Positions 17,146 to 24,977 of a DNA stretch of 38,693 bases are shown here, one piece after another (the first letter of the stretch is position 1; each line of letters starts with the position of its first letter). A program made the translations under genes and the position numbers. Source of the stretch: Oscillospiraceae bacterium (GTDB lineage Bacteria; Bacillota; Clostridia; Oscillospirales; Ruminococcaceae); contig DOQG01000018.1 in assembly GCA_003512525.1 (NCBI GenBank), positions 1-38,693 on the forward strand. The letters run 5' to 3'. Below the pieces are notes generated by a model. The model searched no databases. It worked only from the letters and a program-made list of their open reading frames with translations, and was not told the origin of the DNA.

Positions 17146-18171
17146 TTATTCTTCTGATGTTTCTGCCGGTGCAGATGTCAATATATCTGTAGGGATACCT
17201 GTGTATGACGGCTCGTACTTCGGACCTGCCTCGTTGACGCTTGAGTTGCCTTCGCCTGAGTTGCCGTCGTATCTGCTTTCCATATTGTCGATTATCTCAT
17301 TTACAACATCGCTGTTGACATCTGAGCTGTTACCGTCGTTGCGCTCATACGGATCGGTATTTGCGCCGTTCAGCCTGTATTCATACTTCAATATATCATC
17401 AATGACAGCCTGAGATGTCGTATCGAGCTGTGCCCTTACGATCATTATTTCGACACGTCGGTTTGCCGCTCTGCCTTCTGCGGTCGTATTATCCGCTATA
17501 GGCGTATAGCACGCTTTTCCTTCTACAGTAAACTTTTCGCTGTCAACACAGCGGTTATAGTCCATATACTTTACAACGCTGGACGCTCTTGCCGCCGAAA
17601 GATCCCAGTCGTTCACCTCGGATACCGCCTTGGCAGTATGACCTGATACTTCGCAGGACTTTATATACTTGTTCACAGCCTTTATGCCCGGCATAAACTT
17701 GTTGAGCACCTGCTTGCCCTCTTCTTTCAGTACTGCGCTGTTGCCGTCAAACATTATCGTATTATTGAATCGGATAAAGATCCTTGTCGGTGTCTGCTCA
17801 ATGTAAACATACTGACCCAGATCGTTCTTTTCCGTAGTTGTCTTTAAAAAGCTGTAAAGCTGGTTGAAGTCGGAGGGCAGACCCTCTGTTTCTTCACTTG
17901 TAGTACCGCCGTTTTGCGTGTTCGGGGGAGATTCGGCGTTGCCGTTGGTATCTGCGGCATTATTCTTAGGCTGTTCGTCCATTACAAACGGATTTACATA
18001 AGTGCCGCTTGACGTAAAGGACTGATATATGTATTGCCACTTTGTTTCGTCTACCGATGATGCGGAGTACAGCAATACGAAAAAGCACAGCAGTAGTGTA
18101 ACCATATCGGCGTATGTATCAAGCCAGTTGCCCTTTTCTTCCTCGCCGCCTCCGCTTCTTCTCTTTGCCAT
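17146..18171 (-). CDS. motB: Flagellar stator protein MotB
   Basis: This ~341-residue protein has a basic N-terminus (MAKRRSGGGEEEKG), one membrane helix with the proton- or ion-binding Asp in LDTYADMVTLLLCFFVLLYS (about residue 22), and an OmpA-like peptidoglycan-binding domain (VSGHTAKA.., RASSVVKYM, AEGRAANRRVEIMI). After that lies a ~75-residue Asn/Ser/Gly-rich tail not typical of MotB. A GTG at 18180 is in frame, but AAAGGCGG fits the ATG at 18171 with 8-base spacing. A promoter lies directly upstream. No fliL follows. Confidence 0.94.
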   Translation of the reverse strand: MAKRRSGGGEEEKGNWLDTYADMVTLLLCFFVLLYSASSVDETKWQYIYQSFTSSGTYVNPFVMDEQPKNNAADTNGNAESPPNTQNGGTTSEETEGLPSDFNQLYSFLKTTTEKNDLGQYVYIEQTPTRIFIRFNNTIMFDGNSAVLKEEGKQVLNKFMPGIKAVNKYIKSCEVSGHTAKAVSEVNDWDLSAARASSVVKYMDYNRCVDSEKFTVEGKACYTPIADNTTAEGRAANRRVEIMIVRAQLDTTSQAVIDDILKYEYRLNGANTDPYERNDGNSSDVNSDVVNEIIDNMESRYDGNSGEGNSSVNEAGPKYEPSYTGIPTDILTSAPAETSEE

Positions 18172-18209
18172 TTTCTCCACCGCCTTTCTTTATGACGCTT
18201 AACCCATAT

Positions 18210-18238
18210 ATTTTAACATATTTAAGTGACTATTTCAA
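18210..18238 (-). promoter_or_regulatory. Probable sigma-A promoter for motB-fliM block
   Basis: On the minus strand TTGAAA, 17 bases, TAAAAT, about 40 bases before the motB ATG. It lies in the AT-rich end of the 224-base motA-motB gap; the motA-side part of the gap is GC-rich with several short hairpins. Confidence 0.6.
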
Positions 18239-18395
18239 CACTTAATTTCTTCGTTTTGCACCGGATACGGTCGTTTTCAGGCGAACCTTTATCCGCGACC
18301 GCGTCAAAATGCTCTGCCGACTTTATAACAGTGTATCTCGGTCTGCGCTCTGAGCAACAGCTCGCGCCGGTTCGGCACTGTTCTTTAGCCGTTGT

Positions 18396-19163
18396 TTATT
18401 TGCCTTTCTTTTTTACGTCAGTCTGAGCAAGCATAAATTCAAGCTTTTCCTGAATAAGTCTGGGGTTAGAGCCTGCCGCTATCGACAGAACGCCCTCTTC
18501 GATTATCTGCATACATAAAAGCTCCTGCTCATGGCTGTTTTTCAGCGATGACGCTATAGGCGCAAACAGTATGTTTGAAAACAACGAACCGTAGAATGTT
18601 GTGATAAGTGCTACCGCCATACCGCTTGACAGGTTGCTTGAGTCCGCGCCCATACCTTTAAGCATATTTACAAGTCCGACAAGAGTACCGAGCATTCCGA
18701 ATGCGGGGAATACCGACATACCCTTTTCAAAGAAAAGTCGTCCTCTTTCATGACGTTCGCACATAAAATCGATCGCATCGTCAAGCATACCTCTTACCTT
18801 GTCGAGGTCGTTCGCATCAACGATCAGCATAAGACTTTCTTTTAAGAACGGATCGTTACACTTGTTTGCGCTGTCTTCAAGCGAGATAAGTCCCTTTGTT
18901 CTTGCAATCTTTGCAAATTCAACTATCTGGTCTATGTAGATTTGCGGATTGAACTTTTTGGGGAACAAAGCGAGCTTTAAGTACTTCGGCAGATTTTTAA
19001 GGTATGAGATCGGGAACGAGGCGAAAAGACAGCCTATAGTACCGCCGACAGTGATAGCAAGTGACGGAACATCTATGAACCAGTCAAGCTGACCGCCGTT
19101 GTATATACCGAATGTAACCAGACCGAATGATACTACCCAACCTATGATGATCGTGATATTCAA
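18396..19163 (-). CDS. motA: Flagellar stator protein MotA
   Basis: This ~255-residue protein has four membrane segments and the MotA family features: an N-terminal IIGWVVSFGLVTFGI helix, SLAITVGGTIGCLFASFP, the cytoplasmic loop with charged ERHERGRLFFEKG, and the AFGMLGTLVGLVNMLKGMG and ALITTFYGSLFSNILFAPIA helices. It pairs with MotB as ion-driven stator. An upstream GTG at 19196 is in frame, but AGGAGG at ~19172-19177 fits the TTG at 19161-19163, giving MNITIIIGW, which matches the family start. Confidence 0.95.
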   Translation of the reverse strand: MNITIIIGWVVSFGLVTFGIYNGGQLDWFIDVPSLAITVGGTIGCLFASFPISYLKNLPKYLKLALFPKKFNPQIYIDQIVEFAKIARTKGLISLEDSANKCNDPFLKESLMLIVDANDLDKVRGMLDDAIDFMCERHERGRLFFEKGMSVFPAFGMLGTLVGLVNMLKGMGADSSNLSSGMAVALITTFYGSLFSNILFAPIASSLKNSHEQELLCMQIIEEGVLSIAAGSNPRLIQEKLEFMLAQTDVKKKGK

Positions 19164-19221
19164 AACAATTTCCTCCTGTAAGGGTTTATATAGCACAGCC
19201 GATGGCTGTAATATTCATAAT

Positions 19222-19425
19222 TTATATCCCTCTCTCGGGACGCTGACGTCTTAACGATTGTCTGTATTCCTTGATGAGAGAAAGTATCTCATTCATCGAC
19301 TGCTCAACTATGTATGAATGACCCGTACTCGTGGTAATTACCGTGTCGGGATTTTCCGTTACTATTTCAATAAAGTCGGGATTAAGCATAAACTTTTCCC
19401 CGTTGAGCTTTGTAAGTATTATCAT
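19222..19425 (-). CDS. flbD: FlbD family protein (SwrD-like)
   Basis: This 67-residue protein matches the short FlbD/SwrD family: MIILTKLNGEKFMLNPDFIE followed by ENPDTVITTSTGHSYIVEQS and a helical basic tail. In Bacillus SwrD increases flagellar motor power, probably through the stator. It lies directly before motA (58 bases), which agrees. AAGGAAGG precedes the ATG. A 461-base gap separates it from flgE. Confidence 0.9.
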   Translation of the reverse strand: MIILTKLNGEKFMLNPDFIEIVTENPDTVITTSTGHSYIVEQSMNEILSLIKEYRQSLRRQRPERGI

Positions 19426-19530
19426 ACATTTCCTTCCTTTGCAGACTGCTTTCGCTTTTTCATTGATACCGGCTGTCTGTCACGCCGACAGCTTACACAC
19501 GGCGGTAACAGCCGCTTTGCATAATATAAC

Positions 19531-19564
19531 GGGCATCACGGCGGAGCTGACGCTCCGCCTGCCC
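19531..19564. terminator. Extended hairpin, possible attenuator before flbD
   Basis: GGCGGAGC (19540-19547) and GCTCCGCC (19552-19559) pair around a TGAC loop, extended by GGGC/GCCC outside. No clear U-tract follows on the minus strand, so termination is uncertain; it may be part of the repeat element. Confidence 0.4.
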
Positions 19565-19703
19565 TTATAACCTTGAATTTAAATCACAGAACCCTGCAAT
19601 TTCTGCTAAACTGAGGTTACGTCAATCGCAAACTTTCAGAACAACGAACTTGCAACTGCCCTACACCCACGCCTTTTTAATAACCGCCGCAGGCGCACAA
19701 CAA

Positions 19704-19733
19704 TTATTCATTATTCATCATTCATTATTCATC
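19704..19733. repeat. Short AT-rich tandem repeat (TTATTCAT units)
   Basis: About four imperfect 7-8-base units of ATTATTCAT/CATTCATT type lie in tandem inside the flgE-flbD gap. On the minus strand they read as repeated ATGAATA. They border the larger dispersed repeat. Confidence 0.6.
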
Positions 19734-19748
19734 AAGGCAACGCCGCCC

Positions 19749-19815
19749 GCCGTTTCGCTATCCGTCGCTACACCGCAACGTTATTAAAGGCGGAATTTGC
19801 CGCGGCACATTGCCG
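19749..19815. repeat. Dispersed intergenic repeat, copy B
   Basis: This matches copy A beside flhB over a 54-base core without gaps at roughly 83 percent identity by eye. Two further diverged pieces of the AA.CTTT.AGAACGGCGGAACTTGC type lie at ~19627-19660 and ~19842-19876. Confidence 0.65.
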
Positions 19816-19886
19816 TCCGCCGGTAACGAAAGTTACGCCGCTGTCAAACCTTTAGAACGGCGGAACTTGCCGTGCCCCACGGGCAC

Positions 19887-21452
19887 TTAGCGCTTGAGGT
19901 TTACTATTTCTTCGAGCATTGTGTCCGAAGTGGTGATTATTCTTGAGTTAGCCTGGAAGCCTCTCTGCGTGATGATCATATCGGAAAATTCCTGTGATAA
20001 GTCAACGTTCGACATTTCGAGCGCACCGGATACTACAGAAGCAGAACCGTTTTCTCCGGCTATGTTTACCTGAGGCTCACCCGATGAAAGAGTTTCTCTC
20101 CAGTAGGAGCTGCCGACCTGCTCAAGACCGTTGGGGTTGTCAAATGTAACGATATCGATTCTGCCGAGCATTATGATGCCGTGTACGTTGTGTACACCGT
20201 AGATAGTGCCATCCTCATTGATATATACACTGTCCAGATCCTTTACCGTCTGAGTAGCCGCAACACGTCCGTCTGTCAGCTTGATGTTGCCCAGAAGGTC
20301 GACCATATCAGAGAAGAAATTGTTTGAGCCGCCCGCAAGACCAACCTTGCCGTCAGTTGCAAGCAGTGTTTCAAGTGCACCGTTGCCTGCGTCCCAGTCG
20401 GCACTCGTAACTTTCATCTGATATTTTTCGTTGCCGCCTGCAGCCTTGTCTATAGCCGCCTGAATGTCAGCTACTGTTGCGCCGGGACGAACACTTATCG
20501 TAAGACCGTTGTCCGACCACTTTGCCGTAGTTTCTGCGGCATTCTTTGAATATCTTAAGTTTATCGTGTAGTTGTTTGCATATTCTCCTGCGTTTACGGT
20601 TGTAAATGTAAGAGAAGCCTTTGTCGTTCCGTCGTCCAGCTTCATTGTGTTGGTAGCTGTCGTTGCGGGAATGTCTGCCGCAGAAGGAACCGTATCAAGC
20701 TCAAAGTGGAGCGGAAGTACGCCCTCAATGCTTACACCGCCGTTTTCACACGCACGGGTCACAGCATCCTCAAGATCGTTAAGGTTTGTATAATCGTTCT
20801 TTTCGTTCAGCTGTACAACAAGCTTATTGCCGCTCATATAAGCGTAATCGCTGTCGGCAGTCGTAAATCCGATCGAGATATTTCCGTCCGGAGTCGCCGT
20901 GTCGGCAGATACGGTAAGAGGATATGTACCGCCCTTGTATGTGATCGTCTTTGAGTAGTTTGCCTCATTGTCGAGAACTTCGGGAACTACAAATGTAATC
21001 CTGTTTGAAGATGCGTCAACGCCTGTGGCATCGCCGCTTACGCCGAGCACCATATTACCGTTTGAGTCAACAAGGTTTCCTGCGTTATCGACGCTGAATA
21101 CGCCTGCTCTGGAATAGAAGATGTTGCCCGCTTCGTCCATGACCTGGAAGAAGCCGTCGCCCGATAAAGCGCAGTCATAAACACTGTCGGAATATGTAAA
21201 GCCCGACTGTCCCATTACCTGACCGATAGCGCCGAGCTTGGTACCGTAACCTACCTGAGAGGGGTTTACGCCACCCTGGAGGTTAGAGCCTGCCGAGCCG
21301 TTCTTCTTTGTCTGGTAATATACCTCCTGGAAGGTCGTTACGCTTGTCTTGAAGCCTGTTGTGTTTACGTTTGCGATGTTGTTACCGATAACATCCATCT
21401 TCTGCTGATGTGTCTTTAATCCTGACACGCCCGAGAATAATGATCTAACCAT
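19887..21452 (-). CDS. flgE: Flagellar hook protein FlgE
   Basis: This 521-residue hook protein has the N-terminal axial motif GLKTHQQKMDVIGNNIANVN and a large variable centre. The C-terminus carries the conserved MSNVDLSQEFSDMIITQRGF and NSRIITTSDTMLEEIVNL. FlgE polymerises into the hook, capped by FlgD and length-controlled by FliK; both are encoded just upstream. The following gap (461 bases) is unusually long. Confidence 0.96.
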   Translation of the reverse strand: MVRSLFSGVSGLKTHQQKMDVIGNNIANVNTTGFKTSVTTFQEVYYQTKKNGSAGSNLQGGVNPSQVGYGTKLGAIGQVMGQSGFTYSDSVYDCALSGDGFFQVMDEAGNIFYSRAGVFSVDNAGNLVDSNGNMVLGVSGDATGVDASSNRITFVVPEVLDNEANYSKTITYKGGTYPLTVSADTATPDGNISIGFTTADSDYAYMSGNKLVVQLNEKNDYTNLNDLEDAVTRACENGGVSIEGVLPLHFELDTVPSAADIPATTATNTMKLDDGTTKASLTFTTVNAGEYANNYTINLRYSKNAAETTAKWSDNGLTISVRPGATVADIQAAIDKAAGGNEKYQMKVTSADWDAGNGALETLLATDGKVGLAGGSNNFFSDMVDLLGNIKLTDGRVAATQTVKDLDSVYINEDGTIYGVHNVHGIIMLGRIDIVTFDNPNGLEQVGSSYWRETLSSGEPQVNIAGENGSASVVSGALEMSNVDLSQEFSDMIITQRGFQANSRIITTSDTMLEEIVNLKR

Positions 21453-21533
21453 GATCTGTTCCTTTCTCCATCGTGCCGACCGCTCTTACCCGTCTGTCAT
21501 TCGGGGTAAGGAATACTTCCTTTCGGTCCGGTA

Positions 21534-21938
21534 TTACATAATTACGGTCGAGTCGATGTTCGTAAAAATATTTCCTTTTAAATCTTCCTGTGACATAGTT
21601 GTGATAACCGTACGGTTTTTCACACTTACCACAAAAGCAGTCCTGTCAACGAGTACAAGTGTTTCGTTGCTGCCCTTTTCCGCGGCTATCTCAATGCCGT
21701 CGTTAAGTCTTTGCAGCATATCCGAGTCAAGTATCTCGATATTTCTGCTTTCTATACGCTTCATTGCGTGTTTTGAAAAGCCTACCGCCGAGTTTCTCGC
21801 ATCAAGCTCACTTTGTAATGCCTCTGCAAATGTTTCTCCCGACTGCTGTGCGGCCTTTTCAGCATTCCCTGCTTTTGCGGTGTTGACGTTGCCTGTCGAA
21901 ATCTGTAGATTTCGCAGTTTCAGTTCATTTATCAACAT
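21534..21938 (-). CDS. Flagellar operon protein of the TIGR02530 type
   Basis: This 134-residue protein shows the family pattern FSKHAMKRIESRNIEI, then L..G...A..KGSNETLVLVDRTAFVVSVKNRTVITTM and the ending IFTNIDSTVIM. Such proteins are found between flgD and flgE in many Firmicutes. Their function is unknown, but the strict position points to hook assembly. It follows flgD by 17 bases. Confidence 0.88.
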   Translation of the reverse strand: MLINELKLRNLQISTGNVNTAKAGNAEKAAQQSGETFAEALQSELDARNSAVGFSKHAMKRIESRNIEILDSDMLQRLNDGIEIAAEKGSNETLVLVDRTAFVVSVKNRTVITTMSQEDLKGNIFTNIDSTVIM

Positions 21939-21955
21939 AACACTGCCGCCTTTTA

Positions 21956-22630
21956 TTATCTGTTGCCCTCCGCATTGCTTGCCGGAGCACCTGTTTTGTT
22001 GTCAGCCGTACTTCCCGTACCATCGCTGACGTGTACTATCTCGTCAATGGAGTAGAGATAATTGTCAATCACGATCTTCGCGTCGCCGTCCTGCATCTCC
22101 GCAGACTCGACCTTGCCCTTTGCGTAGTAGAATTTGCCGTCGTCGCCAAGCACCTTTACCGTTACTTCCTTGCCCACATATCCCAGTGCCTCGGTCATTG
22201 TATGTAACGTACCCTTGCTTACCGTATCGCTTATCGCCTTTACCGCCGATAGGTCGTACTGGTTGCCGTCAACTACTACCTTTACATCACTTCCGCTGAT
22301 GTTCACTCCGGTGCATACGCCCGATAAAAGCGTTCCGTCGTCACTCTGTGCATTCATTGTAAGCGTTTTACCCACAAGTCCTGCCGCATAGTTCGACATA
22401 CTGTACTTCAGATTATCCTGCTGTGCCTGTAATGCCGTGAACTGTGCCATCTGCGACACGAACTCGGTATTCGATGTAGGCTCAAGCGGATCCTGATTGC
22501 TCATTTCCGCCATAAGCAGGTTGAAGAACGTATCCGTGCTTATCGTATCGTTCTTGCCCGAATTTTTGAAAAGATCCTTGTACTTTTCGTGATTTGACTG
22601 TACACTCTGAAGACTTGAAATGTCTGCCAT
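21956..22630 (-). CDS. flgD: Flagellar hook cap/scaffolding protein FlgD
   Basis: This ~224-residue protein keeps the FlgD core: TFFNLLMAEMSNQDPLEPTSNTEFVSQMAQFTALQ (residues ~35-70), followed by beta-rich segments that bind the growing hook. An in-frame ATG five codons earlier (22645) has no ribosome site. AAAGGA six bases before the ATG at 22628-22630 supports MADISSLQSV as the start. It acts with FliK and FlgE, its operon neighbours. Confidence 0.94.
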   Translation of the reverse strand: MADISSLQSVQSNHEKYKDLFKNSGKNDTISTDTFFNLLMAEMSNQDPLEPTSNTEFVSQMAQFTALQAQQDNLKYSMSNYAAGLVGKTLTMNAQSDDGTLLSGVCTGVNISGSDVKVVVDGNQYDLSAVKAISDTVSKGTLHTMTEALGYVGKEVTVKVLGDDGKFYYAKGKVESAEMQDGDAKIVIDNYLYSIDEIVHVSDGTGSTADNKTGAPASNAEGNR

Positions 22631-22666
22631 CTGTAATCCTTTCATGTCAGTCCGACTGATAATACA

Positions 22667-24349
22667 TCAGTCCATTGCCTGTATCTCGCCCAACAGACTG
22701 TCAAAATCGTCTGTATCGTCTTTCTTTCGATCGTTCGACCGCTGTCTGTAAGGGTTCTTGCTGCTGCCGTCAAAATCTCTTTGGAATAATTCCGTCTGCG
22801 AGGTTTCTACCTTGTACGAGGTAAGCTCTACATTGTCATTTCTCAATGCATATGCCAGCTGTTCGGACTTCGCCTGTAAAAGCTCCTTTGCCGCCTGAGT
22901 TTCGGTAAGTATCTCGACCGTCAGCTTTCCGCTTTCGTTCACCATACGGACCGTTATCTTTCCAAGCGTTTCAGGTGTAAGCACAACTGTAAGTGTGCTC
23001 CTGCCGGTACTCTTAGGTGCGCGTTCGCTCACAAAGCTTGCCATATCGCTTATCGGCACTCTTACCGTCTGCGTAGGCTGACCGTTATCGTCAAAGCGAC
23101 TCTCGGTTCTTGCAAACACATCCGCACTTCTTGCACTCATATCGCTTACCGCATTCTTATCGGTGACCTTCTGCACTGCGTCAAGATCGCTGTCCGACTT
23201 TGTAACCTCGTTTCCCTTGGTTATCGCCTTAAGCTCTTCGCTTTTGACCTCGATATTTCGCTTTGCATAAGCAACTCTCGGTATATTGTCCGCTTGAGCC
23301 GCGGCTTCCTGCTTTGCTTCGCCCGTTACATTGCCGGCTGTTTTCTCAAAAGTCATCTTTACGATATCCCTCTGAGGTTCTGCATCCGTTTCAGCGTTGT
23401 AGGTTTTTCCCGCCGCGCTTAGATCCACAGCCTTGCTTTTGCCGTCCGCTGCGACATTGCCGTACCTGTCGACTGCCGCAATACCCTCCGGCTCGCTCTC
23501 AACTGCGACATCTCCCGGATTACTCATATCCGCGATATATACGGACTCACCCGTGACAGCATTTTCTGCGGTTTTTCCGATAGCGGTATGATCTGCCGCT
23601 GTGCTTGCATCGCCTGCTGAACCGACCTGTCGGTAAGCTGTAGTCATTATATCGGTTTCGGTAAAATGACCGTTTCTTACAGTTTCTTCCGTTGCCGTAC
23701 CGATATCTCTGTTCCGAACACCTTCGTCAGAGATATATCCGATATCAATTGTTTCACGACGCGAAACACCTCCGGATACACCGACTGTTTCATTACCGAT
23801 ATCTGTATTTTCCGCAAATATCATTCGCGCGGTTTCAACAAAGTCACTTTCGGGAGCTTTGCCCTCCATAATTTCACTTAACTGTGAAATCTGCGCCGAA
23901 CTTCCACCGACCTGCCGAACATCAGTCCGATCTGTACCGTTTTGTACCACAGTCTGTACCACCGACTGCATACTCTCATTGTCGGCAGATACCCGCATAA
24001 ACTCTGCGTTATCCGCTGCCGGAGCATCATTCGCCGTCTGTACCACTGCCGCCTGCATATATCCTGCAAGCTCCGCTGTCTTCAACAGCTGCTTCAGTTC
24101 CTCTGCGCTTTGCTCAAGCTCTGTAAGCCCGCTGAGTATCTCGCCGGGCATTGCAGTCTGTCCTTCCGTGGCTGGTGTATCTGCTGATTTTCCGGCGCTC
24201 TGCCGACTGCCCGATACCATAGCCCCCAGCATTTCCGAGAAGCCTCCGGGCGCACTGTTATCAGCAATTGCAGCATCTGAGATTGTGGCGGCATTGCCCG
24301 CAAATGCCATAGCGGCACCTGCCGGCAATACTGCTGTTGCATTCATCAT
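22667..24349 (-). CDS. fliK: Flagellar hook-length control protein FliK
   Basis: This 560-residue protein has a long, low-complexity, polar N-terminal ~430 residues rich in Ala, Thr, Glu and Asp (the ruler region), and a conserved C-terminal Flg_hook domain with LTVVLTPETLGKITVRMVNE and LTVEILTETQAAKELLQ. FliK is exported and signals FlhB to switch substrate class. It is followed closely by flgD. Its own promoter lies 154 bases upstream region-wise, after fliJ. The start has two ATGs in tandem after AAAGGGGGTGAG. Confidence 0.92.
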   Translation of the reverse strand: MMNATAVLPAGAAMAFAGNAATISDAAIADNSAPGGFSEMLGAMVSGSRQSAGKSADTPATEGQTAMPGEILSGLTELEQSAEELKQLLKTAELAGYMQAAVVQTANDAPAADNAEFMRVSADNESMQSVVQTVVQNGTDRTDVRQVGGSSAQISQLSEIMEGKAPESDFVETARMIFAENTDIGNETVGVSGGVSRRETIDIGYISDEGVRNRDIGTATEETVRNGHFTETDIMTTAYRQVGSAGDASTAADHTAIGKTAENAVTGESVYIADMSNPGDVAVESEPEGIAAVDRYGNVAADGKSKAVDLSAAGKTYNAETDAEPQRDIVKMTFEKTAGNVTGEAKQEAAAQADNIPRVAYAKRNIEVKSEELKAITKGNEVTKSDSDLDAVQKVTDKNAVSDMSARSADVFARTESRFDDNGQPTQTVRVPISDMASFVSERAPKSTGRSTLTVVLTPETLGKITVRMVNESGKLTVEILTETQAAKELLQAKSEQLAYALRNDNVELTSYKVETSQTELFQRDFDGSSKNPYRQRSNDRKKDDTDDFDSLLGEIQAMD

Positions 24350-24414
24350 ATCTCACCCCCTTTCAGTGCTATTCATCATCGTAACAAATGTATCCGTTAC
24401 AACAACTTTTATAT

Positions 24415-24439
24415 ATTTAACAGCATCAAACCGTTAAAT
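24415..24439. promoter_or_regulatory. Leader hairpin before fliK
   Basis: ATTTAAC and GTTAAAT arms flank an 11-base loop inside the ~115-base leader that the proposed fliK promoter would give. A second small stem (GTAAC/GTTAC, ~24381-24399) lies nearer the gene. Confidence 0.35.
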
Positions 24440-24470
24440 TTTATGTAAATTGCACAGCTTTCCACCTTGT

Positions 24471-24499
24471 ATTGTACCACATTTCAAGCGATATGTCAA
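24471..24499 (-). promoter_or_regulatory. Near-consensus sigma-A promoter for fliK-flgD-flgE
   Basis: On the minus strand TTGACA, exactly 17 bases, TACAAT. It begins five bases after the fliJ stop and reads toward fliK. This is the closest match to the housekeeping consensus seen in the motility region. Confidence 0.7.
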
Positions 24500-24503
24500 C
24501 AAT

Positions 24504-24956
24504 TTACTCCGTTTTACTGCCATTTGAAGAGCCGTTCGACACGAACTCCTCAATGATCTGCTCCTGCTCCTTCTGAGCGGCGTATCTGTACTCTTCAAGC
24601 TGTTTTTCCTCCAGCTTTTCAAGCTTTGACACTTCCTTTGTAGCGTCAATTACCCTCTGTAATTGCTGTTCTACCTCATCGCGCTTTTGAACCATACGTC
24701 CTTTTATGCGGTAGATGTCCTGCTGTAGCGAGGAAACATACTTCTTATGCAGTGACAGCCGCATTGCCGTTGTCCCGCCCCGCACAAGCTCATTGAGCTT
24801 GTCTATGCTGAGCTCGTATTCTGCGGCCTTCGCGTCAAGCTCCGCCTGCATTTCCGCAAGCTCCGCTCTCAGTCTGCCGAGCATCGATTTCTCGCTGTCG
24901 AGCATCTGATCATTGTACTTTTTCAGCGACTGCAACGTAAAATTAAACTTCTTCAT
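24504..24956 (-). CDS. fliJ: Flagellar export chaperone FliJ
   Basis: This 150-residue, almost wholly helical coiled-coil protein starts with the family-like MKKFNFTLQSLKKYNDQM and is rich in Glu, Lys, Gln and Leu throughout. FliJ links the FliI ATPase ring to FlhA, acting like a rotor shaft in export. Position directly after fliI (21 bases) supports the call more than sequence, which is weakly conserved in this family. Confidence 0.88.
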   Translation of the reverse strand: MKKFNFTLQSLKKYNDQMLDSEKSMLGRLRAELAEMQAELDAKAAEYELSIDKLNELVRGGTTAMRLSLHKKYVSSLQQDIYRIKGRMVQKRDEVEQQLQRVIDATKEVSKLEKLEEKQLEEYRYAAQKEQEQIIEEFVSNGSSNGSKTE

Positions 24957-24977
24957 AACGCACTGTTATCACGATTT

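Larger units (their letters stand above)
19426..19886. other. 461-base flgE-flbD gap rich in repeats and hairpins
   Basis: No gene or clear promoter was found. From right to left the gap holds a GTAAC-GAAA-GTTAC hairpin (~19823-19836), repeat copy B, a run of TTATTCAT-type short repeats (19704-19733), further partial repeat units, and a long GGCGGAGC/GCTCCGCC hairpin. It looks like a decayed mobile or REP-type insertion splitting two operon parts. Confidence 0.65.

Noticed and set aside
21451..22029. Plus-strand open frame of 192 codons
   Set aside because: Antisense to the flagellar operon protein and flgD; composition typical of a shadow frame.
23859..24437. Plus-strand open frame of 192 codons
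   Set aside because: Antisense to the low-complexity part of fliK; low-complexity genes commonly open the reverse frames.
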